DNA from: Mariniphaga sp.
GTDB taxonomy: Bacteria; Bacteroidota; Bacteroidia; Bacteroidales; Prolixibacteraceae
DNA length: 46,389 nt
Reading direction: 5' to 3'
Assembly: GCA_025355585.1 (NCBI GenBank)
Contig: JANXZJ010000066.1
Coordinates: 1 to 46,389, forward strand
Shown here: piece after piece, positions 33,388-42,719 of the stretch
How positions within the stretch are numbered: position 1 is the first letter of the stretch
How the letters are laid out: the number at the start of each line of letters is the position of its first letter
Notes under the pieces: model-generated
What the model was told of the DNA's origin: nothing
Database searches by the model: none
What the model saw: only the letters and a program-made list of their open reading frames with translations
Translations under genes and position numbers: made by a program

Positions 33388-36270
33388 ATGGAACACAAAA
33401 AACATTACGAAGGACTCACAAATGAGCAAGTAATTGAAAGCCGGAAAAAATATGGTAGTAATCTACTTACTCCACCTAAACGTGAGTCATTGTGGAAGCT
33501 TTTCCTCGAAAAATTTGAAGATCCGATTATCCGGATTCTTTTAATAGCAGCCTTTCTCTCGTTGGGCATTGCCTTTGTCCATAATGAATTTGCCGAAACA
33601 ATCGGTATTTTCTGTGCGATCTTCCTGGCAACTGGCGTCGCATTCTGGTTCGAAATGGATGCCAATAAGAAGTTTGACATTCTGAATCAGGTAAATGACG
33701 ACACCCTTATTAAAGTCGTTAGGAACGGAAATGTAAGCGAAATACCTAAGAAAGATATTGTAGTTGGAGATATTGTTTTACTTGGAACCGGGGAAGAAAT
33801 TCCTGCCGATGGCGAACTTATGGAAGCTATTTCATTGCAAATCGACGAATCTTGCCTGACAGGCGAACCAATCATCGATAAAACAACGAATCCGGATGAA
33901 TTCGATAAAGAATCGACATACGCGTCAAACTGGGCGATGCGTGGCACCAAAGTAATGGATGGCCATGCTGTTATGTCAATAAAATTTGTAGGAGATGCCA
34001 CAGAATATGGCAAAGTAGCAGAGAAGTCTACAGAAATGTCGGGTGAAGAAACGCCGCTGAATAAACAACTTGACGGGTTAGCCAAATTTATTGGCGTAGT
34101 CGGTTTCGGATTAGCTGTACTAACCTTCAGTGCTTTGTTTATAAAGGATCTTTTTCTTGGAAACACACCCTATACCCTTGCACAGCTCGGATCCGTAGGC
34201 ATTGTTATTGTCGCGGCAATGGTCGCTCTCGCGAAAGTCTGGATGCCAATAATTTATGATGGATATGAATTAGTTGGAATCAAAAAAGAACTTCCCAAAA
34301 GTGTCGAAGAAGGTGGATGGTTCAAATGGTTCGGTTTTGGTTTGCTTACATTTATCCTCCTGGCATTGTTAGGTTATGCATTTGGTATCGATCCATTGAA
34401 TAATGCATCGTGGGTAAGTATTGAGGTTGCAGGTAGAATTCTTCAGTACTTTATGGTTGCGGTAACGCTGATTGTTGTTGCTGTCCCTGAAGGATTACCA
34501 ATGAGTGTCACACTAAGTTTGGCATTAAGTATGCGTAAAATGTTACATGCTAATAACCTGGTCCGGAAAATGCATGCCTGTGAAACCATTGGTGCGACAA
34601 CCGTAATCTGTACCGATAAAACAGGAACTTTAACCCAAAACCGGATGCAGGTAGCAAATACCAATTTTTTCGGTTTGAAAAATCAATTAATGGTTAATGA
34701 TGAATTGAGTAATCTTATCAAGGAAGGAATTGCCGTAAACTCAACTGCCTATCTTGATTTTTCGGATAATATCACAATTAAAACTTTAGGAAATCCAACT
34801 GAAGCGGCTTTGTTATTGTGGCTAAACGCGAGCCAAATCAATTATTTGGAATTGCGTGAAGATGCAGTCATTACGGAGCAACTTACCTTTTCGACCGAGC
34901 GGAAATTCATGGCCACGATTGTAGATTCGCCATTGCTCAACAAAAAAGTACTATACGTAAAAGGTGCTCCGGAAATTGTTCTTTCAAAGTGTAATGATGT
35001 TCTATACGAAGGTGAGCATAAACAAGTCGTTGCGGTCAAGGCTGCAATTGAAGAACTCCTGCTTCAATACCAGAACCAGGCCATGCGTACATTGGGATTT
35101 GCCTACGAAATCATTGATGATGAAAAAGCACGATTTGCAAATGGCAATCTTGCAAATACAAACTTAACCTATCTCGGTGTTGTCGCCATTTCGGATCCGG
35201 TTCGTGAAGATGTACCTGAAGCCGTTCAAAAATGTCTGAATGCAGGTATTGATGTAAAAATCGTTACAGGTGACACTCCTGGAACAGCCAGGGAAATTGG
35301 TCGTCAAATCGGGATCTGGAACGAAAGCGATAAATTACACAACATTATTACAGGAACCGAATTCGAAGCGTTGAGTGATGATGAGGCTGCAAACAGGGTG
35401 CAGCACCTGAAAATTATGTGCCGTGCCAGACCTACAGACAAGCAGCGATTGGTTCAATTGCTTCAGAAAACCGGATCGGTTGTAGCTGTTACGGGTGATG
35501 GTACTAATGATGCGCCAGCATTAAACTTTGCCCATGTCGGTTTATCGATGGGATCTGGAACGTCAGTCGCCAAGGAGGCAAGCGATATCACTTTACTCGA
35601 CGACTCCTTTAACAGTATTGCAACAGCAGTGATGTGGGGACGATCTTTGTACCAGAATATTCAGCGGTTTATACTCTTCCAGTTGACCATCAATGTAGCC
35701 GCGTTGGTCATCGTATTATTAGGTTCAATAATAGGGCATCAGTTACCGTTGACTGTTACGCAAATGCTTTGGGTGAATCTGATTATGGATACCTTTGCCG
35801 CCGGAGCCCTCGCTTCACTTCCTCCGAACGAAAAGGTAATGAAAAATAAACCACGCAAGTCAACCGACTTTATCATCACACCCTCAATGCGATCAACAAT
35901 ATTGTTTGTCGGATTTGCCTTTGTGGCGCTATTAATGGGGTTATTGTTCTTTTTTACAAATGAGGCAGGAGAAATTAGCAGATACGATTTGTCCCGCTTT
36001 TTTACCATTTTCGTTTTGCTTCAATTCTGGAATATGTTTAACGCAAAGGCTTTTGCTACCGGCAAATCAGCATTTAGCAATATGGGACAGAGCATCGGAT
36101 TTGTGATAGTTGCAGCGCTAATTCTTGTAGGACAGATTCTTATTGTAGAATTTGGCGGTGAAGTTTTCCGCACGGTTCCGCTCTCTTTAAAGGACTGGGG
36201 GTTAATTGTTGGATCCACATCATTCGTACTTTGGATTGGAGAGGCAGGTAGGTTCTTCAAACGAATCTAA
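33388..36270 (+). CDS. P-type Ca2+-ATPase, PMCA type, with extra TM insertion
   Basis: This 960-residue ion pump has the TGE actuator motif (CLTGEP, 156-161), VPEGLPMSVTLSLALSM on M4, phosphorylation site Asp410 in ICTDKTGTLTQN, KGAPE, and the hinge VTGDGTNDAPALNFAHVG. The M6 region VNLIMDTFAAGALA is of the PMCA/P2B type. It exports Ca2+ from the cytoplasm. About 80 residues (260-345) between M3 and M4 are unusual and carry two extra hydrophobic segments (LGSVGIVIVAAMVALAKVWMP and WFGFGLLTFILLALLGYAFG), making the protein longer than typical bacterial members. Its position after three TerD genes is notable because TerD binds Ca2+. Start at ATG 33388, separate from the Ter unit by a terminator. 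Confidence 0.93.
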   Translation: MEHKKHYEGLTNEQVIESRKKYGSNLLTPPKRESLWKLFLEKFEDPIIRILLIAAFLSLGIAFVHNEFAETIGIFCAIFLATGVAFWFEMDANKKFDILNQVNDDTLIKVVRNGNVSEIPKKDIVVGDIVLLGTGEEIPADGELMEAISLQIDESCLTGEPIIDKTTNPDEFDKESTYASNWAMRGTKVMDGHAVMSIKFVGDATEYGKVAEKSTEMSGEETPLNKQLDGLAKFIGVVGFGLAVLTFSALFIKDLFLGNTPYTLAQLGSVGIVIVAAMVALAKVWMPIIYDGYELVGIKKELPKSVEEGGWFKWFGFGLLTFILLALLGYAFGIDPLNNASWVSIEVAGRILQYFMVAVTLIVVAVPEGLPMSVTLSLALSMRKMLHANNLVRKMHACETIGATTVICTDKTGTLTQNRMQVANTNFFGLKNQLMVNDELSNLIKEGIAVNSTAYLDFSDNITIKTLGNPTEAALLLWLNASQINYLELREDAVITEQLTFSTERKFMATIVDSPLLNKKVLYVKGAPEIVLSKCNDVLYEGEHKQVVAVKAAIEELLLQYQNQAMRTLGFAYEIIDDEKARFANGNLANTNLTYLGVVAISDPVREDVPEAVQKCLNAGIDVKIVTGDTPGTAREIGRQIGIWNESDKLHNIITGTEFEALSDDEAANRVQHLKIMCRARPTDKQRLVQLLQKTGSVVAVTGDGTNDAPALNFAHVGLSMGSGTSVAKEASDITLLDDSFNSIATAVMWGRSLYQNIQRFILFQLTINVAALVIVLLGSIIGHQLPLTVTQMLWVNLIMDTFAAGALASLPPNEKVMKNKPRKSTDFIITPSMRSTILFVGFAFVALLMGLLFFFTNEAGEISRYDLSRFFTIFVLLQFWNMFNAKAFATGKSAFSNMGQSIGFVIVAALILVGQILIVEFGGEVFRTVPLSLKDWGLIVGSTSFVLWIGEAGRFFKRI

Positions 36271-36290
36271 AAACAATAAAAAATATCATT

Positions 36291-36322
36291 AAAAACAGGG
36301 GAAATTATTTCCCTGTTTTTTT
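36291..36322 (+). terminator. Terminator of the Ca2+-ATPase gene
   Basis: aaaaacaggg pairs with ccctgttttt (10 pairs) around a 10-nt loop rich in A and T, followed by more T. It starts 20 bases after the stop. Confidence 0.9.
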
Positions 36323-36602
36323 GAGTAATACTTTCATCAAAAAATTTCATGATTGATCACTACCCGCATGCAACTATTTTTCCTCCTTTTCAATAATATG
36401 TAATATTTATTGCCTGTTCAAGAGTGAAGTTTTCTTTTAGTGCTGCGCTATCAAATGGCACTGCAACAAAGACGAAGTGAAGTTAAAGTATGTTAATCAA
36501 GTGAAACTAATGGGTGCTTTTAAACGTCTAATCGATACTTTTGCATGAAAATGGTACGCAAATTGTAGCATTTATAGATAATAATTTTAAAAAAATTGAG
36601 TT
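36323..36602. other. Intergenic region before htrA with a -7 element
   Basis: No gene is seen. TACTTTTG at 36536-36543 matches TAnnTTTG and is the likely htrA promoter, with a leader of about 55 bases. An AT-rich stretch follows up to the ATG at 36603. Confidence 0.5.
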
Positions 36603-38084
36603 ATGGACGTCGTTAAAAAAATTGCATCATCGCTGGCAATTGCTTTTGCCGGAGCCATCGTAGCTATCTTTTTATATTCGAAAATTATTAATCATCCCGG
36701 AGAGGCATCGGTGCTGAGAACTTCACCGGTACAATTAACAAGTTATGTTGCTCCGGCAAGTCCTCAGGCGCAATTGCCGGACCTTACTCAGGCTGCCGAA
36801 AAGAGTGTTCACGCAGTAGTTCACATTACTACCAAAATAAAAGCACAATCATACGGTGGCATGGATAATCCACTTTATGACTTTTTCTTCGGCCCCAGAG
36901 GTAACAGTCAACAGCCAAGAGGCAACAATCAGGAACCCGAGTACAACATGGGGGCTGGTTCCGGAGTAATCATCAATTCAGAAGGGTATATTGTAACAAA
37001 TAACCATGTGATTGAAGATGCTGATAATATTGAGGTCATTCTGAACGATAGCAGAAAATTTACCGCTAAAATAATCGGACGTGACCCTAATACCGACATC
37101 GCCCTGGTAAAGATCGAAGCGAAAGAACTCCCCTTCCTTGTTTGGGGAAATTCGGATGCTCTCAAATTGGGTGAATGGGTCCTTGCAGTTGGCAATCCTT
37201 TTAATCTTACCTCTACTGTAACCGCCGGGATTGTCAGTGCCAAATCACGCAATATTGGAATTATCAGCGGACAAATGATGCCACTCGAATCGTTTATTCA
37301 GACCGATGCTGCAGTGAATCCCGGGAATAGTGGCGGAGCTCTTGTTAATGCCAGTGGCGAACTTGTAGGAATCAACGCCGCCATTGCGTCGAGAACAGGC
37401 TCCTATTCAGGATATTCATTTGCAGTTCCGTCCTCAATTGCCCACAAAGTGGTAGACGATCTGAAGCAATTTGGCGGTGTTCAAAGAGCACTTTTAGGAG
37501 TTGAAATGAAACCCGTCGATGACGACCTTGCCAAAGAGAAAAATCTGGGCAAAATTGAAGGTGTATATGTTGTAAGAATTACAGATGAAGGTGCTGCACG
37601 ACAGGCTGGAATAAAAGCAGGTGATGTTATAACAGCCGTTAATGGAAATCAAGTGGATGCGCCTCAACAATTGCAGGAGCAGATCGGTAAATACAGGCCG
37701 GGGGATAAAGTTGCTATTACTGTTAAGAGAAATGGAGAATTGAAACTATTTAATGTTGTATTACGAAATACAAAAGGTGATACTTCCATCGTGAAGGAAT
37801 CCTTCTCAATTCTGGGAGCAGAATTTGCGCCTATTACCGGAAAAGATAAGGAACGCCTCAAAATTGACCAGGGCATTCAGGTAGTAAATTTATCGAATGG
37901 AAAATTGAAAGAAGCTGGTGTAAAAATCGGATTTATTATCACCGATATAAACAAAAGTTCAGTTTCAAGTGTTGAGGAGATTAAGAGAGTACTTTCACAA
38001 TCCAGCAATAAAAAGCCAATATTGGTAGAAGGGGTTTATCCCGGGGGTGAATGGACATATTATGTTTTCAAACTGGAAGAATAA
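36603..38084 (+). CDS. degP: HtrA/DegP-type periplasmic serine protease
   Basis: This 493-residue protein has an N-terminal membrane/signal helix (IASSLAIAFAGAIVAIFLYS). The trypsin-like domain carries the catalytic triad His135 in TNNHVIED, Asp165 in PNTDIALVK and Ser243 in VNPGNSGGALVNASG, and two PDZ domains follow (about 295-385 and 395-490). It degrades or refolds misfolded envelope proteins. A QPRGNNQEPEYNMG linker (about 100-116) precedes the active domain, in place of the LA loop of DegP. It is a single gene just before rpoD. Confidence 0.93.
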   Translation: MDVVKKIASSLAIAFAGAIVAIFLYSKIINHPGEASVLRTSPVQLTSYVAPASPQAQLPDLTQAAEKSVHAVVHITTKIKAQSYGGMDNPLYDFFFGPRGNSQQPRGNNQEPEYNMGAGSGVIINSEGYIVTNNHVIEDADNIEVILNDSRKFTAKIIGRDPNTDIALVKIEAKELPFLVWGNSDALKLGEWVLAVGNPFNLTSTVTAGIVSAKSRNIGIISGQMMPLESFIQTDAAVNPGNSGGALVNASGELVGINAAIASRTGSYSGYSFAVPSSIAHKVVDDLKQFGGVQRALLGVEMKPVDDDLAKEKNLGKIEGVYVVRITDEGAARQAGIKAGDVITAVNGNQVDAPQQLQEQIGKYRPGDKVAITVKRNGELKLFNVVLRNTKGDTSIVKESFSILGAEFAPITGKDKERLKIDQGIQVVNLSNGKLKEAGVKIGFIITDINKSSVSSVEEIKRVLSQSSNKKPILVEGVYPGGEWTYYVFKLEE

Positions 38085-38135
38085 CTTTCGGTGAAATAAA
38101 AGGTGAATAAAAAAGGAAATACCGCCATTTCGGTA

Positions 38136-38166
38136 TTGTACAAAACCACAAATGTTTGTAACTTTG
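38136..38166 (+). promoter_or_regulatory. rpoD promoter, best Bacteroidota-type match
   Basis: TTG at 38136-38138, a 20-nt spacer and TAACTTTG at 38159-38166 match the known Bacteroidota pattern TTTG/TTG - N19-20 - TAnnTTTG. The leader to the ATG at 38187 is about 15-20 bases. A short hairpin (aataccg/cggtatt, 38118-38137) overlaps the -33 part. Confidence 0.8.
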
Positions 38167-38186
38167 CAGACTTTTAATCGGAGAGC

Positions 38187-39047
38187 ATGAGACAATTAAA
38201 GATTACAAAATCTATTACGAACCGCGAGAGTGCATCGCTTGACAAATACCTTCAGGAAATCGGTAAAGAAGAATTGATTACTGTTGAGGAAGAAGTTGAA
38301 TTAGCACAACGCATCAAAAAAGGTGATCAGGCAGCGCTTGAAAAACTTACGAGAGCGAACTTACGGTTTGTCGTATCTGTTGCAAAACAGTATCAAAATC
38401 AAGGTCTTAGCTTGCCAGACTTAATTAATGAAGGTAACCTTGGACTTATAAAAGCTGCCGAAAAATTTGATGAAACGCGTGGTTTTAAGTTCATTTCTTA
38501 CGCTGTGTGGTGGATTCGCCAGTCAATTCTTCAGGCTTTGGCAGAACAATCCAGAATCGTGCGCCTTCCGCTGAATCAGGTTGGTTCTTTAAACAAAATC
38601 AACAAAGCTTATTCAAAATTCGAGCAGGAACACGAAAGAAGACCGTCACCTGAAGAACTCGCAGAACAGCTTGAACTGCCAGCTGATAAAGTTGCAGATA
38701 CGTTGCGTGTCTCAGGAAGACACGTTTCTGTTGATGCTCCTTTCGTAGATGGTGAAGACAACAGTTTGCTTGACGTTTTGATCAATAACGATTCACCAAG
38801 TGCTGACAGGGTTCTTATCGACGAATCGCTGTCACGTGAGATCGATCGTTCATTAACGACATTAACAGAGCGCGAAGCAGATATTATCAGGATGTTTTTC
38901 GGAATCGCTTGTCAGGAAATGACACTTGAAGAGATCGGCGAACGTTTCGGTTTAACACGTGAACGCGTACGGCAGATTAAAGAAAAAGCAATCAGGCGTT
39001 TACGTCACACATCAAGGAGCAAACTCCTCAAAACTTATTTGGGATAG
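38187..39047 (+). CDS. rpoD: Primary sigma factor of RNA polymerase (short Bacteroidota type)
   Basis: This 286-residue sigma-70 factor lacks region 1.1, as usual in Bacteroidota. Region 1.2 starts at [20 protein letters not shown]. Region 2 has [27 protein letters not shown] (2.3-2.4). Region 3 holds [12 protein letters not shown] and region 4 [29 protein letters not shown] (helix-turn-helix for -33 recognition). It directs transcription of housekeeping genes from TAnnTTTG promoters, which fits the elements found in this window. It has a strong promoter of that kind and a terminator after the stop. Confidence 0.96.
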   Translation: MRQLKITKSITNRESASLDKYLQEIGKEELITVEEEVELAQRIKKGDQAALEKLTRANLRFVVSVAKQYQNQGLSLPDLINEGNLGLIKAAEKFDETRGFKFISYAVWWIRQSILQALAEQSRIVRLPLNQVGSLNKINKAYSKFEQEHERRPSPEELAEQLELPADKVADTLRVSGRHVSVDAPFVDGEDNSLLDVLINNDSPSADRVLIDESLSREIDRSLTTLTEREADIIRMFFGIACQEMTLEEIGERFGLTRERVRQIKEKAIRRLRHTSRSKLLKTYLG

Positions 39048-39071
39048 TCAAGTAATGACATCTTTAATAAA

Positions 39072-39109
39072 TGAGCCCTTTTCTTTTCGGAGAGAAGGGC
39101 TTATTTTTT
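39072..39109. terminator. Terminator between rpoD and the HD gene
   Basis: gagcccttttct pairs with agagaagggctt (12 pairs including G-U) around a short tttcgg-type loop, followed by attttttg. It lies between two convergent genes and is T-rich on the plus strand. Confidence 0.88.
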
Positions 39110-39120
39110 GAATGAAATTC

Positions 39121-39627
39121 CTATTCTATCTCAAGGTGCGGGAATAGCAACTTCAGGTACATCAGCCCACTTTCGGACTTGAAGATATTCTTTGCAAAAT
39201 GAAGGATCTGGTGGTCAGTCATATGATCCTCTGTCGAATTCACCAGAAAATCAGCCTCGACAAGCAATTGAAAATCAATCCGATCAACAGATGTGAAAGT
39301 ATGATGCCGGCTGATAATAAAACAAACCCGTTCTACAACCTCAGGATTAAAATCCAAATCAGTCAGTATTTCGCGCGCTACGGGTGGACCTTCTGTTTCC
39401 TGATAGTGACTTGTTGATTTGCCATATTTCTTTTCAGCCACATGTATGCCAATATCATGAAGCAATGCCGTTAGCTCAAGGATTTCAAGTGTATTATCAT
39501 CCAGTGATTCAGCAGATCCGAGTAATTGTGCATATGCAAAAACTTTAAGCGAATGCTCAATTCTTCTGATATCGCCACAATTTTTCTGCATCATGGCCAA
39601 TGCAACTTTTGCGATTTTATTATCCAT
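39121..39627 (-). CDS. HD-domain phosphohydrolase
   Basis: This 168-residue protein has the HD metal site: His25 in RIEHSLKV, His-Asp in LTALLHDIGI and a second His cluster in IISRHHTF followed by LLVEADFLVN. HD domains hydrolyse phosphomonoesters, often of nucleotides or second messengers. The ATG at 39625-39627 overlaps the end of uvrB (stop 39620-39622), so the two genes are translationally coupled. A role next to UvrB could be in nucleotide handling during repair, but no evidence beyond coupling is seen. Confidence 0.85.
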   Translation of the reverse strand: MDNKIAKVALAMMQKNCGDIRRIEHSLKVFAYAQLLGSAESLDDNTLEILELTALLHDIGIHVAEKKYGKSTSHYQETEGPPVAREILTDLDFNPEVVERVCFIISRHHTFTSVDRIDFQLLVEADFLVNSTEDHMTDHQILHFAKNIFKSESGLMYLKLLFPHLEIE

Positions 39628-41647
39628 TTTGTCTTTGTGCCATAAGTTCTTTTAAGCGGTACATTTCATCACGCAAACGGGCAGCTTCAATGAAATCGAG
39701 CTCTTTTGCGGCCTTTTCCATCTCCTTTTTCGTTTTAAGTATCGTTTTTTCCAAAGCCTCCATACTCATATATTGTACAACAGGATCGGCTGCCACATCG
39801 GTCCGTTCGGGTGGAACATAGGCCCGCCCCATTGCGGATTTATCCGCACGATATTCCAAACCAATAATTTCGCGCGTCGGTTTAATAATTTGTGTCGGCG
39901 TTATTCCGTTCGCCAGGTTGTAGTCATTTTGTTTGATCCTTCTGTAATTGGCAGCATCGATTGTCCGCTGCATTGAATCGGTAATTTTGTCAGCATACAT
40001 GATGACAAGACCGTTCAGATTCCTTGCAGCACGTCCTGCGGTTTGCGTCAGCGACCGTTCTGAACGCAGGAAACCTTCCTTATCGGCATCCAATATGGCA
40101 ACGAGCGAAACCTCCGGCAAATCAAGCCCTTCTCGTAAAAGGTTAATTCCAACCAAGACATCAAAAACGCCTTTTCTTAAATCCTCCATGATCTCGACAC
40201 GCTCCATCGTATCAACATCCGAATGAATATACCGGCATTTGATGTTCATCCGGTCAAAATATTTCGACAACTCCTCCGCCATCCTTTTGGTCAGCGTTGT
40301 TACCAGCACCCGTTCGTCCTTACTGACCCGTATGTGAATTTCTTCCATAAGATCATCAATCTGATTAATCCGGGGCCGTACTTCTATTTGAGGATCGAGC
40401 AAACCTGTCGGCCGGATAATTTGCTCAACTACCACGCCTTCACTTTTTTGCAATTCATAATCAGCCGGTGTGGCACTTACAAAGACAATCTGCCGGGCAA
40501 CATCCTCGAATTCTTCAAATTTCAACGGCCGGTTGTCAATAGCCGCAGGAAGCCTGAAGCCATAATCAACGAGTGTCACTTTCCGCGACCGGTCGCCGCC
40601 ATACATTGCATGAATCTGTGGCATTGTGACATGACTTTCGTCGATCACCATCAGGTAATCTTCCGGAAAATAATCGAGCAAACAGAACGGCCGTGAGCCA
40701 GGTTCCCGTCTGTCGAAATATCGCGAATAATTTTCAATACCAGGACAATATCCAAGCTCCCGGATCATTTCGAGATCGTAGGTTACACGATCTTCAATCC
40801 GTTTTGCTTCAACAAATTTCCCTGTTTTCTTGAAAAAATCGACGTGTTGTACCAGATCATCCTGTATTTTCCGGATGGCCAGTTGAATGCTGTCCTTTGT
40901 TGTTACAAATATGGTGGCAGGGTAAATTGTGCAATTATTCACCGATTCTATTGCGTAACCACTGTCCGGACTGAAGATACATATCTCTTCAACCTCATCT
41001 CCAAAGAACACAATCCTTATACCCTCATCTGCATAGGCCGGGAAGATGTCAACTGTATCACCTTTCACCCTGAAATTACCCCGTTGAAACAGAATTTCAC
41101 TGCGTGAATACATTGAATCAACCAATTTACGAAGGAATACATTACGGCTTACGACTTCGCCTACTTTGAGCGAAATCACATTTGCGTGAAAATCCTGCGG
41201 ATTCCCAATTCCATATAAGCAAGAAACGGAGGAAACCACAACAACGTCTCTCCTTCCTGAAAGCAAAGCAGAAGTGGTGCTCAGACGAAGCTTTTCAATC
41301 TCCTTGTTGATCGACAAATCCTTCTCAATAAAAGTGTCGGACGACGGAATATAGGCTTCAGGCTGGTAATAATCGTAGTAGGAAACGAAATACTGCACCG
41401 CATTTTCGGGAAAAAATTGCTTCATTTCGCCATACAACTGGGCCGCCAACGTCTTGTTATGACTTAAAATCAACGTTGGCCGCTGAACCTTCTCAATAAC
41501 ATTCGCCATCGTGAAAGTTTTGCCCGAGCCGGTCACACCCAGTAAAGTTTGGTATGGAACACCTGTAACAAGACCATCTACAAGCTGATCAATTGCCTCA
41601 GGCTGATCTCCTGTAGGCTGATAATCTGATACTATTTTAAAATCCAT
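39620..41647 (-). CDS. uvrB: Excinuclease ABC subunit B
   Basis: UvrB is the damage-recognition helicase core of nucleotide excision repair. The 675-residue protein has Walker A GVTGSGKTFT (37-46), the beta-hairpin region YYDYYQPEAYIPSSDTFIEKD, Walker B MVIDESHVTMPQ, helicase motifs including LREGLDLPEVSLVAILDADKEGFLR and QTAGRAARN, and the C-terminal UVR motif (DFIEAARLRDEMYRLK) that binds UvrC. It precedes and overlaps the HD-domain gene by 8 bases. Confidence 0.97.
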   Translation of the reverse strand: MDFKIVSDYQPTGDQPEAIDQLVDGLVTGVPYQTLLGVTGSGKTFTMANVIEKVQRPTLILSHNKTLAAQLYGEMKQFFPENAVQYFVSYYDYYQPEAYIPSSDTFIEKDLSINKEIEKLRLSTTSALLSGRRDVVVVSSVSCLYGIGNPQDFHANVISLKVGEVVSRNVFLRKLVDSMYSRSEILFQRGNFRVKGDTVDIFPAYADEGIRIVFFGDEVEEICIFSPDSGYAIESVNNCTIYPATIFVTTKDSIQLAIRKIQDDLVQHVDFFKKTGKFVEAKRIEDRVTYDLEMIRELGYCPGIENYSRYFDRREPGSRPFCLLDYFPEDYLMVIDESHVTMPQIHAMYGGDRSRKVTLVDYGFRLPAAIDNRPLKFEEFEDVARQIVFVSATPADYELQKSEGVVVEQIIRPTGLLDPQIEVRPRINQIDDLMEEIHIRVSKDERVLVTTLTKRMAEELSKYFDRMNIKCRYIHSDVDTMERVEIMEDLRKGVFDVLVGINLLREGLDLPEVSLVAILDADKEGFLRSERSLTQTAGRAARNLNGLVIMYADKITDSMQRTIDAANYRRIKQNDYNLANGITPTQIIKPTREIIGLEYRADKSAMGRAYVPPERTDVAADPVVQYMSMEALEKTILKTKKEMEKAAKELDFIEAARLRDEMYRLKELMAQRQNG

Positions 41648-41995
41648 AATCGCTAATGCTTAACCGAATGACTAAATTAGTAATAAATAGCGCTATTCTT
41701 AACAGGAGAATCAATTTACGGCGCATATAGTAATTCAATTCTTATTCACCTTTCCAGATGCGCCATTTCTACTTTGTCATTGATCACCCGGGGTTGCGTC
41801 GTACCTCCTTACCCGGGGTTATTGACATTCGACACCTTAAGTGTCGTGAATAATTCCAAATTATAAATTATAAATTATAAAAACGCTGACAACGAGTCTA
41901 ATAGTCACCTTTTCTCTCACTCGCTCCCTTTCTCTCCTTCGCTTCATAAAACCCCTAGAAGGGTTTGCAACCGCTTCAAGGGTCGGGTCAATCTC
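41648..41995. other. Intergenic repeats (cccgggg words, AT tract, hairpins)
   Basis: No gene is seen. acccggggtt occurs at 41786-41795 and again at 41811-41820. cgacac...gtgtcg forms a small hairpin at about 41829-41846. An aaattataaattataaattataa tract follows. gggtttgcaacc at 41961-41972 is the partner of an inverted copy near 45079-45090. These words are typical Bacteroidota intergenic repeats. Confidence 0.7.
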
Positions 41996-42607
41996 TTACA
42001 ACTCCTGCCCGATTGTAACTTCATAGTAAGGCTTTACATCCACACACATCATACCGGCACTGGTGGCAGCCTGCAATCCGAGCTCGCCATCTTCAAAAAC
42101 CTCGCAATCGGAAGGCTGAACGCCAATTAATTCTGCTGCTTTTAAAAATGTATCCGGAAAAGGTTTGTGATTAATCACATCTTCAGCGGCAACCACGTGT
42201 TCGAAGCAATCCTTAACCCCTGCAATCTCAAGCGTTTTCCAGGCAAGGTACTGCGATCCGCCAGTTCCGCACGCCATCGGAAGCTTCCCTTTATTCTCCC
42301 TGATAATTTTGATGACAGGTTCAATAGGTTTGGCTTTGTGCATATTTTGTTCGAAACGTTCCTCTTTTAAACGCGTAAATTCGACCACATCAAAATCGCC
42401 TTTAAATTTATCCTTCAGGTATTCACTGGTTTGTAATGCGGGTATTCCGGTCACTTCGAGGAAAAGTTCAGTTGTAAATTCGATGCCTTGTTCTGCGGCA
42501 GTCTCACGCCATGCAATGTAATGAACCGGCATCGTATCGCAAATCGTTCCGTCTATATCGAAGATCAATCCCTTTGCACGCGGATTTTTTGTTAATTCTT
42601 TTATCAT
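41996..42607 (-). CDS. HAD hydrolase, beta-phosphoglucomutase-like
   Basis: This 203-residue protein has motif I FDIDGTICDT (both Asp present), a small helical C1 cap (MPVHYIAWRETAAEQG...TGIPA), motif II ACGTGGSQ, motif III Lys in NHKPFPDTFLKA and motif IV EDGELGLQAA. It is of the subfamily IA type that includes beta-phosphoglucomutase and phosphoglycolate phosphatase. The His/Trp in the cap (HYIAW) favours a beta-PGM-like sugar phosphate role. The substrate is not known. It is a single gene in minus orientation. Confidence 0.9.
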   Translation of the reverse strand: MIKELTKNPRAKGLIFDIDGTICDTMPVHYIAWRETAAEQGIEFTTELFLEVTGIPALQTSEYLKDKFKGDFDVVEFTRLKEERFEQNMHKAKPIEPVIKIIRENKGKLPMACGTGGSQYLAWKTLEIAGVKDCFEHVVAAEDVINHKPFPDTFLKAAELIGVQPSDCEVFEDGELGLQAATSAGMMCVDVKPYYEVTIGQEL

Positions 42608-42719
42608 GAATTGTACAATATTTATTCCTCAAAAATAAGGATATAAAAGCTGACAACAGTTTTATCAAATTGTTAAGAAGAAATTCGTTATTTTGCATCA
42701 GAAAATTAAGATCTGAAAA

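Noticed and set aside
38118-38137. Terminator after htrA (aataccg/cggtatt hairpin)
   Set aside because: No T run follows on the plus strand, and the hairpin overlaps the rpoD promoter. It could be chance or an operator.
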